Assembly (NCBI RefSeq): GCF_028882255.1
Contig: NZ_JARBUY010000001.1
Coordinates: 371,975-435,974, forward strand
Direction: 5' to 3'
DNA length: 64,000 nt
From: Maribacter polysaccharolyticus
Lineage (GTDB): Bacteria; Bacteroidota; Bacteroidia; Flavobacteriales; Flavobacteriaceae
Shown here: piece by piece, positions 33,880 through 43,354 of the stretch
Layout of the letters: the number at the start of each line of letters is the position of its first letter
How positions within the stretch are numbered: the stretch's first letter is position 1
Notes under the pieces: model-generated
Told to the model about the DNA's origin: nothing
What the model saw: only the letters and a program-made list of their open reading frames with translations
Database searches by the model: none
Made by a program: the position numbers and the translations under genes

Positions 33880-35169
33880 ATGAAAAAGATATCACATTGG
33901 GTATATAATTTACTGGTAGATCAAGGACTTTCAGAATCATGGGCCGGCACCATTAACATGCTGGTTTTATCGATTATGGTCTTGATCGTTCTTTTTGTAT
34001 TGGATTTCTTTTTACGAAAAATGATCATTGGTATCTTCACGCGCCTATCCAGGTCCTCTAAAACGCATTTTGATGACTTGTTGGTAAAGAACAAAGCACC
34101 TAGGAACATTGCCCATATCATTCCTTTGGTTTTGGCCTACAAGGCCATTCCCGCAATTTTCAGGGACTTTCCGAATACCGAATTGTTCTTTATCAAGACC
34201 ATCGAGATCTTTGGCATTGTGTTGTTCCTTTGGATCGTGCGCAGTTTACTGCATACGGTAAAAGATTTCCTGAAAACCCTACCCAGTCTCAAAGACAAAC
34301 CCATTGATAGCTATATACAGGTCTTTATGATCTTTGCGTGGGCCATGGGGCTCTTTTATGCGTTCTCGATCATCTCGGGGGTTGAATTATGGAAATTCCT
34401 CACCGCATTGGGTACGGCATCGGCCGTGATCATTTTAATCTTCAAGGATACCATATTAGGTTTTGTAGCCAGTATACAAGTGTCTATCAACGATATGGTT
34501 CGCATTGGGGATTGGATCACTTTTGAAAAATACGGTGCCGATGGGGACGTTATTGAAATTAACTTGGCCACGGTCAAGGTCCAGAATTTTGATAAGACCA
34601 TCACCACGATACCGACCTACGCCCTCATATCGGACTCCTTCAAAAACTGGAGGGGAATGTCAGATTCCGGTGGAAGACGAATAAAACGGGCCCTGATCAT
34701 AAAACAGGAAAGCATCAAATTTTTGACCAAGGAAAACATCGAGTCCCTTAAAAAGATTGAATTGATCCGTGAATATCTTACCCATCGAAGTAGCGCCATC
34801 GATAGCTTCAATAGTGAAAATAAAGTGGACAAATCACTTTTGATCAACGGAAAAAACCTGACGAATGTCGGGGTATTCAGAAAATACATCGATACCTATA
34901 TCAATTCGCATTCGGGAATAAACAAGGAAATGACCATTATGGTACGCCATTTAGAACCTTCTCCCCAAGGCTTACCCATTGAGCTCTATGCCTTTAGCAA
35001 GGATAAGCGATGGGCCAATTACGAATACATCATGGCCGATATTTTCGATCACTTATTGGCGGCAATCCCTTATTTTGAACTGGAAGGATTTGAACTGCCC
35101 AGTGGTACCACTTTTAAGGCAGTGCCCCAATCATTCCAAAAGGGTAAAGCAACGCAGGAATCACGGTAA
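33880..35169 (+). CDS. Mechanosensitive channel, MscS family (YbdG-like)
   Basis: A 429-residue protein with about four or five N-terminal membrane helices, then the MscS pore and beta domain: LTALGTASAVIILIFKDTILGFVASIQVSINDMVRIGDWITF, followed by GDVIEINLATVKVQNFDKTITTIPTYALI. A long cytoplasmic C-terminal domain follows. The large soluble part and lack of extra N-terminal helices match the YbdG/MscM-type rather than MscS itself. It opens under membrane tension in the inner membrane and releases solutes during hypo-osmotic shock. Confidence 0.9.
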   Translation: MKKISHWVYNLLVDQGLSESWAGTINMLVLSIMVLIVLFVLDFFLRKMIIGIFTRLSRSSKTHFDDLLVKNKAPRNIAHIIPLVLAYKAIPAIFRDFPNTELFFIKTIEIFGIVLFLWIVRSLLHTVKDFLKTLPSLKDKPIDSYIQVFMIFAWAMGLFYAFSIISGVELWKFLTALGTASAVIILIFKDTILGFVASIQVSINDMVRIGDWITFEKYGADGDVIEINLATVKVQNFDKTITTIPTYALISDSFKNWRGMSDSGGRRIKRALIIKQESIKFLTKENIESLKKIELIREYLTHRSSAIDSFNSENKVDKSLLINGKNLTNVGVFRKYIDTYINSHSGINKEMTIMVRHLEPSPQGLPIELYAFSKDKRWANYEYIMADIFDHLLAAIPYFELEGFELPSGTTFKAVPQSFQKGKATQESR

Positions 35170-35281
35170 ACCAAGCAACATCTTACTGTAAAAAGCCATG
35201 AGGATACCGTTTGCCATAGCCATTTTAAATGTTTGGGGGTATCATTTCAACAAAGTGCAGCGATAGGGAAATCACCTAAGG

Positions 35282-36607
35282 CTATCGCACTTCTTCCAGA
35301 TGATCATCCCAATTCTCGACATGGGGTTGCCCTAATTTCCCTACTGATTTGGCCACAACCGTAGCTACAGTGGCATCCCCGGTAATGTTTATTATGGTCC
35401 GGCACATATCCAATGGCCTATCCACGGCGAATATCAAAGCCAATCCTATGGCCAACTTATCGGCTGGAAAACCGACGGATTCCAATACGATGACCAACAT
35501 GACCATTCCCGCACCGGGAACCGCAGCAGAACCTATAGAGGCCAACAAGGCCGTTAAGACAATGACCAACTGTGCCCCAAGGTCGAGATTAAAATCCAGG
35601 GCTTGGGCTATGAATACGGCGGCCACTCCTTGATATAGGCTCGTACCATCCATATTAATGGTGGCACCCACGGGCAATACAAAACTGGAAACCTCCTTAT
35701 CCACTCCAATGTGCTCTTCTACCCTTTCCATGGTAACCGGTAGTGTTGCAGCACTTGAACTTGTGGAAAATGCCAATAATTGGGCCGGACTGATCTGTTT
35801 TAAAAACCAAAACGGATTTAGGCGGGCATAGGTAGATACCACAAAGATGTAAAAAACGATCATTAACGACAATCCAAGTACAACCACTCCTGAATACTTC
35901 AACAACGCATAGAGCAAATCCGGGTCACTGGAGGACACGACAACACTGGCCAAAAGGGCAAAAACGGCGATGGGGGCCGACAACATGATCAAGTCCACCA
36001 TTTTCAAAACGACATCATTCAAGGCGTCGAAGAATTTTTTAAGTGGCTCTGCCCTTTTCTCCCCGATCAACAACATAGATATGCCCATGAATATCGTGAA
36101 GAAGATGACTTGTAGCATTAACCCGTTATCCCCCATGGATTTAATGGCATTATCAGGCACCATATTCTCCAAAAAGCTTAAGGGACCGGCCTCCTTTTGC
36201 CTGGAAGCCTCGGCTATTTTTGAGGTAACCCCACTATCATTGGCATAGGTAGCGGTCAATCGGTCTATGGTGTCCTCTGAAATCCCATTCCCCGGTTGTA
36301 TGATATTGACCAAAATCAATCCAATGGTAATCGCCACGATCGTTGTACCCACATAAATCAAAATGGTTCGTACCCCGATATTCCTGAATTTCGAAATATC
36401 CTTTAGATCGGATATCCCTTTGATCAAGGAAGCAAGTATCAATGGAATCGCTATCAGTTTGAGAAGTTTGACAAAAATAGTTCCTAAGGGTTTGATCCAG
36501 TCGGAAACAAATTCATTTCCCCAACTTATCTGTGTCATGGCAAATCCAAATACGATCCCAAGGATCATTCCGATTAAAATCTGCCAGTGCAATTCCATTT
36601 TCTTCAT
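35282..36607 (-). CDS. Dicarboxylate/amino acid:cation symporter (GltP/DctA family)
   Basis: About 441 residues from ATG 36607, with eight transmembrane segments. The re-entrant loop SSSAATLPVT, and DRPLDMCRTIINITGDATVATVVAKS at the C-terminus, match the DAACS family; the NMDGTSLYQG stretch is the conserved sodium/proton-binding segment. It takes up glutamate, aspartate or C4-dicarboxylates with Na+ or H+. The frame extends upstream to 36652 but lacks family similarity there. A second in-frame ATG (MELHW) at 36598 is possible. Confidence 0.9.
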   Translation of the reverse strand: MKKMELHWQILIGMILGIVFGFAMTQISWGNEFVSDWIKPLGTIFVKLLKLIAIPLILASLIKGISDLKDISKFRNIGVRTILIYVGTTIVAITIGLILVNIIQPGNGISEDTIDRLTATYANDSGVTSKIAEASRQKEAGPLSFLENMVPDNAIKSMGDNGLMLQVIFFTIFMGISMLLIGEKRAEPLKKFFDALNDVVLKMVDLIMLSAPIAVFALLASVVVSSSDPDLLYALLKYSGVVVLGLSLMIVFYIFVVSTYARLNPFWFLKQISPAQLLAFSTSSSAATLPVTMERVEEHIGVDKEVSSFVLPVGATINMDGTSLYQGVAAVFIAQALDFNLDLGAQLVIVLTALLASIGSAAVPGAGMVMLVIVLESVGFPADKLAIGLALIFAVDRPLDMCRTIINITGDATVATVVAKSVGKLGQPHVENWDDHLEEVR

Positions 36608-36667
36608 ATACCTTTGTTTAAATGAGTTGGAAATATACCAATTTGTTGGCAAAGGTGGAAGAAGTGG

Positions 36668-37732
36668 CTACGAATTTATGGCTCGCGCAAGTAAAAAATA
36701 ATCGGCCATGACCAATGCTGCCATAGCCTCTACAATAGGTACTGCCCTAGGTACGACGCAAGGGTCATGGCGCCCCTTGCCTTTGGTCGTTACCCTATTC
36801 CCTTCTTTATCAATGGTTTCATACGGCTGTATGACCGTAGCGACAGGTTTAAAGGCCACATTAAAATAGATATCCATACCATTGCTGATACCTCCTTGTA
36901 TGCCTCCACTAAAATTGGTCTTTGTGGTACCATCGGTGTTGTACGCATCATTATGGGCACTACCTTTCATGGTCACCCCTTTAAAACCACTGCCATATTC
37001 AAACCCTTTTACGGCATTGATAGACAACATTGCCTTACCCAATTCGGCATGGAGCTTGTCAAAAACAGGCTCTCCCAAACCAATCGGCACATTTTGTATC
37101 ACGCAAGAGATTACCCCCCCGATGGTATCGCCTTCTTTACGGATATCCTTAATATGATCTTCCATCTTGGCAGCCATATCGGGATCGGGACAACGAACCG
37201 GATTCGACTCTATCAATGAAAAGTCGAGCTCGTGGTAGGTTTTATCCATCTTTAACCCGCCCACTTGGGATACATAGGCGTTGATCTTTAATCCTGAAAG
37301 GAATTGTTTGGCAATGGCCCCTGCCACCACCCTACTGGCAGTTTCGCGGGCCGAACTCCTGCCCCCACCCCTATAATCACGAAAACCATACTTTTGATCA
37401 TACACATAATCGGCATGGGAAGGTCTGTAAGAGTCTTTGATATGGGTGTAGTCCCCGGATTTTTGATTGGTATTGTGGATCGCGAAACCAATGGGCGTAC
37501 CCGTAGTCTTACCTTCGAAAATACCCGAAAGGAATTCGACCGTATCGGGTTCCTTACGTTGGGTGACAATAGCCGATTGGCCCGGTTTACGACGGTTCAG
37601 TTCATTTTGGATTTCCTCCAGATCAAGCTCTATTCCCGGAGGACACCCATCCAAAACCCCACCGATTGCCGCACCGTGCGATTCCCCAAAGGTGGATAGT
37701 TTAAAAAGGTTACCGAATGTATTCCCTGCCAT
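36668..37732 (-). CDS. aroC: Chorismate synthase
   Basis: A 354-residue protein, normal length. It starts [31 protein letters not shown] (the first signature), has [25 protein letters not shown] in the middle (second signature) and ends with the third region [24 protein letters not shown]. It converts 5-enolpyruvylshikimate 3-phosphate to chorismate with reduced FMN in the cytoplasm. The box TATCTTTG on the minus strand (37759-37766) lies 27 bases upstream. No other shikimate gene is adjacent. Confidence 0.97.
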   Translation of the reverse strand: MAGNTFGNLFKLSTFGESHGAAIGGVLDGCPPGIELDLEEIQNELNRRKPGQSAIVTQRKEPDTVEFLSGIFEGKTTGTPIGFAIHNTNQKSGDYTHIKDSYRPSHADYVYDQKYGFRDYRGGGRSSARETASRVVAGAIAKQFLSGLKINAYVSQVGGLKMDKTYHELDFSLIESNPVRCPDPDMAAKMEDHIKDIRKEGDTIGGVISCVIQNVPIGLGEPVFDKLHAELGKAMLSINAVKGFEYGSGFKGVTMKGSAHNDAYNTDGTTKTNFSGGIQGGISNGMDIYFNVAFKPVATVIQPYETIDKEGNRVTTKGKGRHDPCVVPRAVPIVEAMAALVMADYFLLARAINS

Positions 37733-37758
37733 AGCGTAATATTAGGTTCTTAGTTCGC

Positions 37759-37766
37759 CAAAGATA
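37759..37766 (-). promoter_or_regulatory. -7 promoter box of aroC
   Basis: Reads TATCTTTG on the minus strand, matching TAnnTTTG, 27 bases before the start codon. Confidence 0.65.
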
Positions 37767-37790
37767 TAGGTTAATGAACGGATACAAAAA

Positions 37791-40694
37791 TCAATTTATC
37801 AAGGCATTTTTCAAGATGGTAATGGGATGCATGGCATCCCTATCGGTACCATCCTTGATCTGATGTCTACAACTGGTCCCATTGGCGGCGATGATGGTGC
37901 CTTCGTCACTTTTTCGGATGGCAGGAAATAATTTCAATTCCCCGATCTGCATACTTACCGCATAATGCTCCTTTTCGTACCCAAAAGAGCCGGCCATGCC
38001 ACAACAACCCGAACTAATAAGGGTAACCGAATAATTCTCGGGCAAATTAAGGATATCAAAGGTCACTTTTTGATTGGACAGCGCTTTTTGATGACAATGA
38101 TTATGAATTTTTATGGTTTTCGCCTCCTTCGTAAACCTATCCGAAGTTAAATTCCCCTTGGTGATCTCATTTGCTAAAAATTCCTCGATCAGATAGGAGT
38201 TTCCTGCAATGGCCTCGACGTCCCCATCGGGCACCAATCTTTTATATTCATCCCTAAAGGACAATATGGCCGAGGGCTCAATCCCCAATACAGGGATTCC
38301 CTGATCACAGAAAATCCTTAGTTCCTTCACGTTCTCCATGGCCAATTTTTTCGCTTGCTTCAAAAACCCCTTGGATAGATACGTCCGTCCACTTTCCGCA
38401 TAATACAATTGAACATCATACCCCAATCCCATTAGCAATTCCATGGCATCCTTCCCTAGGTCCGTATCCATATAATGGGTAAACTCATCAATATATAGTA
38501 CTACTTTTGTATCTTCCTTATTTTGCTGTATTTTAATATCTTGGAGGTATTTATCAAAATCAAAGCTTGAAACTTTGGGCATCGACCTTTCCACAGCCAC
38601 GCCAACTGACTTTTTCAACAAACCACTAAGCCATTCCGAACCATAAACGGCATTTGTCAACCAGGCTACCTTACTCCCAATTTTATTGAGCTTGGTATTG
38701 TGGGCAAAGAGCTTGCTCCGCATTGAATACCCTTTTTGCTCTTGGTATTGATATAAAAATTCTGCTTTAAGACTGGCAATATCGACATTACTGGGACACT
38801 CACTGGCACATGCCTTACAACTCAAACAAAAGTCGAAAACCTCTTTCAATTCTTCCTGTCCGAATCTTTTGGAGGGATCCCCTGTGGTTAAAAATTCACG
38901 AAAGGCATTCGCACGGCCCCTTGTGGTATCTTTCTCATTTTTAGTGGCATGGTAACTTGGACACATACCCCCTTTGGACAGATGGGTTTTTCGACAATCC
39001 CCACTACCGTTACATTTTTCCGCAGCCTTTAAAATGCCCTCACTATCCGAAAAGTCCATTAAAGTGGTAATCTCCGGCTCTTCCCTGTCCACTTCATAAC
39101 GAAAGGATTCATCCATGGGAAAGGCATCGACTATTTTTCCTGGATTGAATATCCCGTCAGGGTCAAAATATGCCTTTACCCTCCTTAAAAGTCCATAATT
39201 CTTTTCCCCGATCATAAGCGGGATAAATTCGGCACGGACAATCCCGTCCCCATGTTCCCCGCTAAAGGAGCCTTTATATTTTTTGGTCAACTTGGCGACA
39301 TCCGTAGTAATTGCCCTGAACAGGGCCACATCTTTCGATTTTTTAAGGTTAAGGATGGGACGTAAATGCAATTCACCTGCCCCTGCGTGGGCATAATAAA
39401 CGGCGTTCTGCTTATATCCCTTCATGATCAGGGTGAATTCCGCTATAAAATCCTTCAGGTCTTCAAGGGCTACCGCGGTATCCTCAATACAGGCCACGGC
39501 TTTCATATCGCCAACGATATTACCCAGAAGCCCTAATCCCGCTTTTCTTAACTCGACGGCCTTTGCGATATCACCTCCATACAAAATGGGGTTCGCATAA
39601 CTCAATCCCGAGTCTTTTATGGTAACTATCAACTTTTGGATCTCCTTTTGGAGTTCTTCCTCACTATCTGCCTTCAATTCCAGCATCAACAAGGCGGCCG
39701 GATCCCCTTCTACAAAAAAACGGTTCTCGAGTTGGGTCGTATTGTTTTTGGTACAGTCCAAAATGACCTTATCCATCATTTCACATAAGTGCAACCCGTG
39801 ATCCATTACTGGAACCACATCGCTTAGGCAATCTTCCAACGTATGGTAATGTGTGACCACCATAGCCGAGTATTTGGGAGGAAGTTCATCCAACTGAAGG
39901 GTTATTTCCGTGGTAAAGGCCAAGGTCCCTTCACTCCCGGACAATAAGTTACAGTAATTGAATTCCGCTTCGGGCCCTTCGAAAATTTCACTCCTCAATA
40001 GTTCATCAACGGCATACCCCGTATTTCTCCTATGGATACTCGACTTAGGAAATTCATTATGAATTTCATTCTGTATCTCTTTATTGGATAATTCGTTGTA
40101 TATGCTTTTATAAAGTTTTCCTTCAAGGGTATCCAATTCGGTTTTTTCATGGAATTCCTTTTTAGACAAAGGTTTGAACTCCACTTCCGACCCATCGGAC
40201 AAAATGGTCTTCATGGCCATGACCTTATCGCGCGTAACACCGTATTGTATAGAGGTGGTCCCCGAGGAATTGTTCCCTACCATACCCCCTATCATACAAC
40301 GGTTCGAAGTGGAGGTATTCGGACCGAAAAACAATCCGTGCGGTTCCAAATATTGATTGAGTTCATCGCGGATGATACCGGGTTGTACGGTCACCTGCTT
40401 ACGGGCAACATCAAGATCGATGATTTCCGTGAAGTGTTTCGATACATCAACAACGATTCCGTCACCTACACACTGTCCGGCCAACGATGTGCCCGCTGTC
40501 CTAGGAATGAGTCCGACCTTGTTTTCAGATGCAAAACCGATCAATTTCTTAATATCCCCGACGTGCTTGGGAAAAGCTACCGCCATGGGTATTTTTCGGT
40601 ACACGGAGGCATCCGTGGCATATAGTGTGGTACTTAAATCATCAAATAATAAGTCTCCCGTTAACGCTTCCTTCAGTACTTTCAATTTCTCCAT
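37791..40694 (-). CDS. FAD-linked oxidase with iron-sulfur domain (YdiJ/D-lactate dehydrogenase type)
   Basis: A 967-residue fusion. The N-terminal FAD_binding_4 domain carries PRTAGTSLAGQCVGDGIVVDVSKHF and MIGGMVGNNSSGTTSIQYG; the FAD-oxidase C-terminal part follows to about residue 540 (GSFSGEHGDGIVRAEF). Then comes a 4Fe-4S segment with CLSCKACASECPSNVD and a CCG domain with SSGCCGMAGSFGYEKEHY. The E. coli relative YdiJ oxidises D-2-hydroxyglutarate; others oxidise D-lactate. Electrons probably go to the quinone pool. The promoter box TAATTTTG is on the minus strand at 40720-40727. Confidence 0.9.
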   Translation of the reverse strand: MEKLKVLKEALTGDLLFDDLSTTLYATDASVYRKIPMAVAFPKHVGDIKKLIGFASENKVGLIPRTAGTSLAGQCVGDGIVVDVSKHFTEIIDLDVARKQVTVQPGIIRDELNQYLEPHGLFFGPNTSTSNRCMIGGMVGNNSSGTTSIQYGVTRDKVMAMKTILSDGSEVEFKPLSKKEFHEKTELDTLEGKLYKSIYNELSNKEIQNEIHNEFPKSSIHRRNTGYAVDELLRSEIFEGPEAEFNYCNLLSGSEGTLAFTTEITLQLDELPPKYSAMVVTHYHTLEDCLSDVVPVMDHGLHLCEMMDKVILDCTKNNTTQLENRFFVEGDPAALLMLELKADSEEELQKEIQKLIVTIKDSGLSYANPILYGGDIAKAVELRKAGLGLLGNIVGDMKAVACIEDTAVALEDLKDFIAEFTLIMKGYKQNAVYYAHAGAGELHLRPILNLKKSKDVALFRAITTDVAKLTKKYKGSFSGEHGDGIVRAEFIPLMIGEKNYGLLRRVKAYFDPDGIFNPGKIVDAFPMDESFRYEVDREEPEITTLMDFSDSEGILKAAEKCNGSGDCRKTHLSKGGMCPSYHATKNEKDTTRGRANAFREFLTTGDPSKRFGQEELKEVFDFCLSCKACASECPSNVDIASLKAEFLYQYQEQKGYSMRSKLFAHNTKLNKIGSKVAWLTNAVYGSEWLSGLLKKSVGVAVERSMPKVSSFDFDKYLQDIKIQQNKEDTKVVLYIDEFTHYMDTDLGKDAMELLMGLGYDVQLYYAESGRTYLSKGFLKQAKKLAMENVKELRIFCDQGIPVLGIEPSAILSFRDEYKRLVPDGDVEAIAGNSYLIEEFLANEITKGNLTSDRFTKEAKTIKIHNHCHQKALSNQKVTFDILNLPENYSVTLISSGCCGMAGSFGYEKEHYAVSMQIGELKLFPAIRKSDEGTIIAANGTSCRHQIKDGTDRDAMHPITILKNALIN

Positions 40695-40719
40695 GTTCAG
40701 CCTGGTACGATTTTGGATG

Positions 40720-40727
40720 CAAAATTA
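40720..40727 (-). promoter_or_regulatory. -7 promoter box of the YdiJ-type gene
   Basis: Reads TAATTTTG on the minus strand, 26 bases before the start codon at 40694. Confidence 0.65.
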
Positions 40728-40786
40728 AGATATTATTTTCAGCAAAATAAAGAATCATTATTTTTACCCCTATAAAATCAAATCTT

Positions 40787-41275
40787 ATGAAAATTTTAAA
40801 AACACTTACATTAATTGCTTGTTTCGTTTCGTTTTCGACGACTTTTGGCCAAGACATCTCCGAGCATGCCTTAGGGCTTCGTTTGGGCGACAGTGACGGC
40901 TTCGGTGCGGAAATATCCTATCAGAAATCAATTTCCAGATACAATCGGGTAGAGTTCGATTTGGGCTGGCGCGACCATAAGGACTACAACGCCTTTAAAT
41001 TGGCCGGGGTATACCAATGGGTACAACCCTTAGACGGTAATTTCAATTGGTACTACGGCGTTGGTGGTGGTTTTGGAAATGTTGATTTTGAAAATATCAC
41101 CGACGACGACGGGGTGTTCATTTTTGGGGCCGGGGACATCGGCGTGGAGTATAATTTTGACATTCCCCTATTGATATCGTTGGATTTTAGACCGGAGATA
41201 GGATTGCTCGGTTATGATGGCTTTTCCGATAATTTTGATTTCGATATCGCCTTGGGCATACGATATCAATTCTAA
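40787..41275 (+). CDS. Small outer-membrane beta-barrel protein
   Basis: A 162-residue protein with a signal peptide (TLTLIACFVSFSTTFGQ). The mature part has alternating strands with aromatic ends: GAEISYQKSI, VEFDLGWRDH, WYYGVGGGFGNVDF, GVEYNFDIPLLISLDFRPEIGLL, and a final DIALGIRYQF ending in phenylalanine, typical for outer-membrane barrels recognised by BamA. Probably an 8-stranded porin-like protein of unknown ligand. It is followed by a strong terminator. Confidence 0.8.
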   Translation: MKILKTLTLIACFVSFSTTFGQDISEHALGLRLGDSDGFGAEISYQKSISRYNRVEFDLGWRDHKDYNAFKLAGVYQWVQPLDGNFNWYYGVGGGFGNVDFENITDDDGVFIFGAGDIGVEYNFDIPLLISLDFRPEIGLLGYDGFSDNFDFDIALGIRYQF

Positions 41276-41296
41276 ACCTTGGAGAACACAAATAAA

Positions 41297-41329
41297 GAAA
41301 GCCCTGAACAATCGTACAGGGCTTTTTAT
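41297..41329 (+). terminator. Terminator of the barrel gene
   Basis: AAAGCCCTG pairs with CAGGGCTTT around a 10-base loop, followed by a T-rich tail. It lies about 20 bases past the stop codon. Confidence 0.85.
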
Positions 41330-41346
41330 TTATGGGCACTTATAAC

Positions 41347-41354
41347 TACATTTG
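41347..41354 (+). promoter_or_regulatory. -7 promoter box of the TlpA-like gene
   Basis: TACATTTG fits TAnnTTTG, 23 bases before ATG 41378 and immediately after the terminator. Confidence 0.65.
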
Positions 41355-41377
41355 CAACTCATAAAAATAAACATCGA

Positions 41378-42511
41378 ATGAGAAACACCTTTTTATCCAT
41401 TATCACCTTGGCATTATTAGTGACTGCCTGTAACTCCAAGCCAAAAGGCTATACCATTAACGGGACACTAACCGGTGAGATTGCGGATAGTACTGCGGTC
41501 TATTTGAAAAAAAGTGATGAAAGCAATAGACTGGTCGAAGTGGATACGGCCTTGATCACCAATGGCACGTTTGTATTCGAAGGTCAACAAGACTTTCCCG
41601 AAATGCATTATATTTTTGTGGATAAACTTCGTGGATATGCGGCTACGGTCCTTGAAAATGGCGATATCGAAATAACCGCCCATATAGACAGTCTTGGATT
41701 TGCCAAGGCCGTTGGAACTCCCCAAAACGAATTTTTATACGATTTTCAAAAAAAATCAAGGGAAGCATCCAATCAGGCGATGAACATCCAAAAGGATATG
41801 AGGACCGCTTCCGGGAACCGGGATACGGTTTTAATCAATTCCTTAAAGGAAGAATTGGACGAATTAAGGGGCGAGTACGAAGCCTTTGAAATCGACTATA
41901 TCAAGAGCAATCCCAATGCCTTGATTTCGGCCCTGTTGATCGATCGGGCCATAAACACAAGAACTTCGACCACAGAAGAGCTTCAGGCATTGTACGATGC
42001 GCTTAGCCCGGAAATAAAAGAGACCGGGGCAGCCAAAAAAATAATCCAATTATTGGACGAGCGTAAAAAACATGAAGAAAATTCAAAGAACACGGATATC
42101 GGCGCCATTGCCCCTGATTTTTCGGCTCCCTCTCCTTCAGGGGAACTATTGGCATTGAACGATGTTAAAGGAAAAGCTACCTTGATCGATTTTTGGGCCG
42201 CTTGGTGCAGGCCATGTCGCGCAGAAAACCCGAATGTGGTGAAAGTGTACCATAAATACAAAGAAAAAGGACTGAGTATCATCGGGGTTTCCTTGGACAA
42301 AACCGAAGAGGCCTGGAAAAAAGCCATAGCGGATGACGGATTGGAATGGCACCACGTTTCCAACATCGCCTATTTTGATGATGCCATAGCGAAACTCTAC
42401 AACGTTGACGCCATACCGGCGACATTTTTATTGGACGATAAAGGGGTCATCGTTGCCAAGAACCTCAGGGGACCCGCCTTGGAAGCCCGGATTTCGGAAA
42501 TGCTGAATTAG
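41378..42511 (+). CDS. TlpA-like thioredoxin lipoprotein with DUF4369 N-terminus
   Basis: About 377 residues from ATG 41378. The lipobox is LLVTACNSK. A DUF4369 domain (GYTINGTLTGEIADSTAVYLKKSDESNRL) comes first, then a helical linker and a thioredoxin fold with DFWAAWCRPCRAENPNVVKVY, where the two cysteines of WCRPC are the redox pair; SIIGVSLDKTEEAWKKAI and the cis-proline segment VDAIPATFLLDDKG follow. It faces the periplasm and probably reduces disulfides, for example in cytochrome c maturation. The frame extends upstream to 41279 across a terminator and promoter, so that part is not coding. Confidence 0.9.
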   Translation: MRNTFLSIITLALLVTACNSKPKGYTINGTLTGEIADSTAVYLKKSDESNRLVEVDTALITNGTFVFEGQQDFPEMHYIFVDKLRGYAATVLENGDIEITAHIDSLGFAKAVGTPQNEFLYDFQKKSREASNQAMNIQKDMRTASGNRDTVLINSLKEELDELRGEYEAFEIDYIKSNPNALISALLIDRAINTRTSTTEELQALYDALSPEIKETGAAKKIIQLLDERKKHEENSKNTDIGAIAPDFSAPSPSGELLALNDVKGKATLIDFWAAWCRPCRAENPNVVKVYHKYKEKGLSIIGVSLDKTEEAWKKAIADDGLEWHHVSNIAYFDDAIAKLYNVDAIPATFLLDDKGVIVAKNLRGPALEARISEMLN

Positions 42512-42534
42512 CAAAAATCCCTTTGATTCAAAAA

Positions 42535-42576
42535 TAAAAAAGCCCTTCGGTTGCGACCGGAAGGGCTTTCTTTTTT
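42535..42576. terminator. Bidirectional terminator
   Basis: AGCCCTTCGGT pairs with ACCGGAAGGGCT (one bulge), with A residues before and a T run after. It lies between two convergent genes. Confidence 0.85.
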
Positions 42577-42643
42577 CATTAACATGTTTCAGTACTTAAC
42601 TTTTGGCATTCCAGACCCCAACCGCTTAACCAGGATCAAGCCG

Positions 42644-43294
42644 TCAAATCTTACCCAGTTTTTCCATGACGAACAAAATCACAATGGGAATGGCCAACAA
42701 AATCACCATTAAAGTGTCCGTTACCAAAAGTTCGGGCCTAAAGAACAAGGTAGCGACATACCCTCCCATGGCGCCCCCAAAGTGCGCGGTATGCCCAATA
42801 TTTCCCAAGCGTTTTTTCATCCCATAAATCGAATACAGCAAATAACCGATACCGAGGACATAGGCAGGCAAGGGAATGGGTATGAACATGATCCCCAAAC
42901 GCATATCCGGTTGCAATAAAATCGCGGTATACAATATTCCGGTCACGGCACCACTGGCCCCTACCGCGCTGTAATACGGTTCGTTCTTGTGAAAAAAGAG
43001 GGCCAACAGACTTCCGGCCGCAAGACTTATAAAATATATCCCCACGAACTTCACCGGGCCAAACCAATTTATAACCACATCGGCAAAGAAATAAAGGGTC
43101 AACATATTCATAAAGAGATGGGAGGTGTCTACATGCAAAAACCCAGAAGTCAGCATCCTATCTTTCTGCCCCCCACGCACGGCACCTATACTAAACTTGT
43201 AACGATCAAAAAAAACCGCATCATTGAAACCTTTTAAAGAGGCCAATACATTGGCTGCTATGATGGCGATGGTAGCGATGTTCAGATTATTCAT
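42644..43294 (-). CDS. Rhomboid family intramembrane serine protease
   Basis: About 216 residues from ATG 43294 (ATG 43306 is in frame too). Six membrane segments. The nucleophile is in GASGAVTG, and the catalytic histidine in GHTAHFGGAMGGY. The motif TSGFLHVDTSHLFMNMLTL (the conserved HxxxN region) is also present. It cleaves membrane proteins within the lipid bilayer. No substrate gene is obvious nearby. It shares a palindromic promoter with the divergent acyltransferase. Confidence 0.9.
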   Translation of the reverse strand: MNNLNIATIAIIAANVLASLKGFNDAVFFDRYKFSIGAVRGGQKDRMLTSGFLHVDTSHLFMNMLTLYFFADVVINWFGPVKFVGIYFISLAAGSLLALFFHKNEPYYSAVGASGAVTGILYTAILLQPDMRLGIMFIPIPLPAYVLGIGYLLYSIYGMKKRLGNIGHTAHFGGAMGGYVATLFFRPELLVTDTLMVILLAIPIVILFVMEKLGKI

Positions 43295-43318
43295 GTACTG
43301 TAGCATTAAATTTCGTGC

Positions 43319-43336
43319 CAAATATAGCTATATTTG
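43319..43336. promoter_or_regulatory. Palindromic divergent promoter, two abutting -7 boxes
   Basis: CAAATATAGCTATATTTG is a perfect 18-bp palindrome. Read rightwards it gives TATATTTG at 43329-43336 for the acyltransferase (ATG 43355), and leftwards TATATTTG at 43319-43326 for rhomboid (ATG 43294). Only one polymerase could occupy it at a time. Confidence 0.7.
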
Positions 43337-43354
43337 CGCTTTACCCGGTTTTAC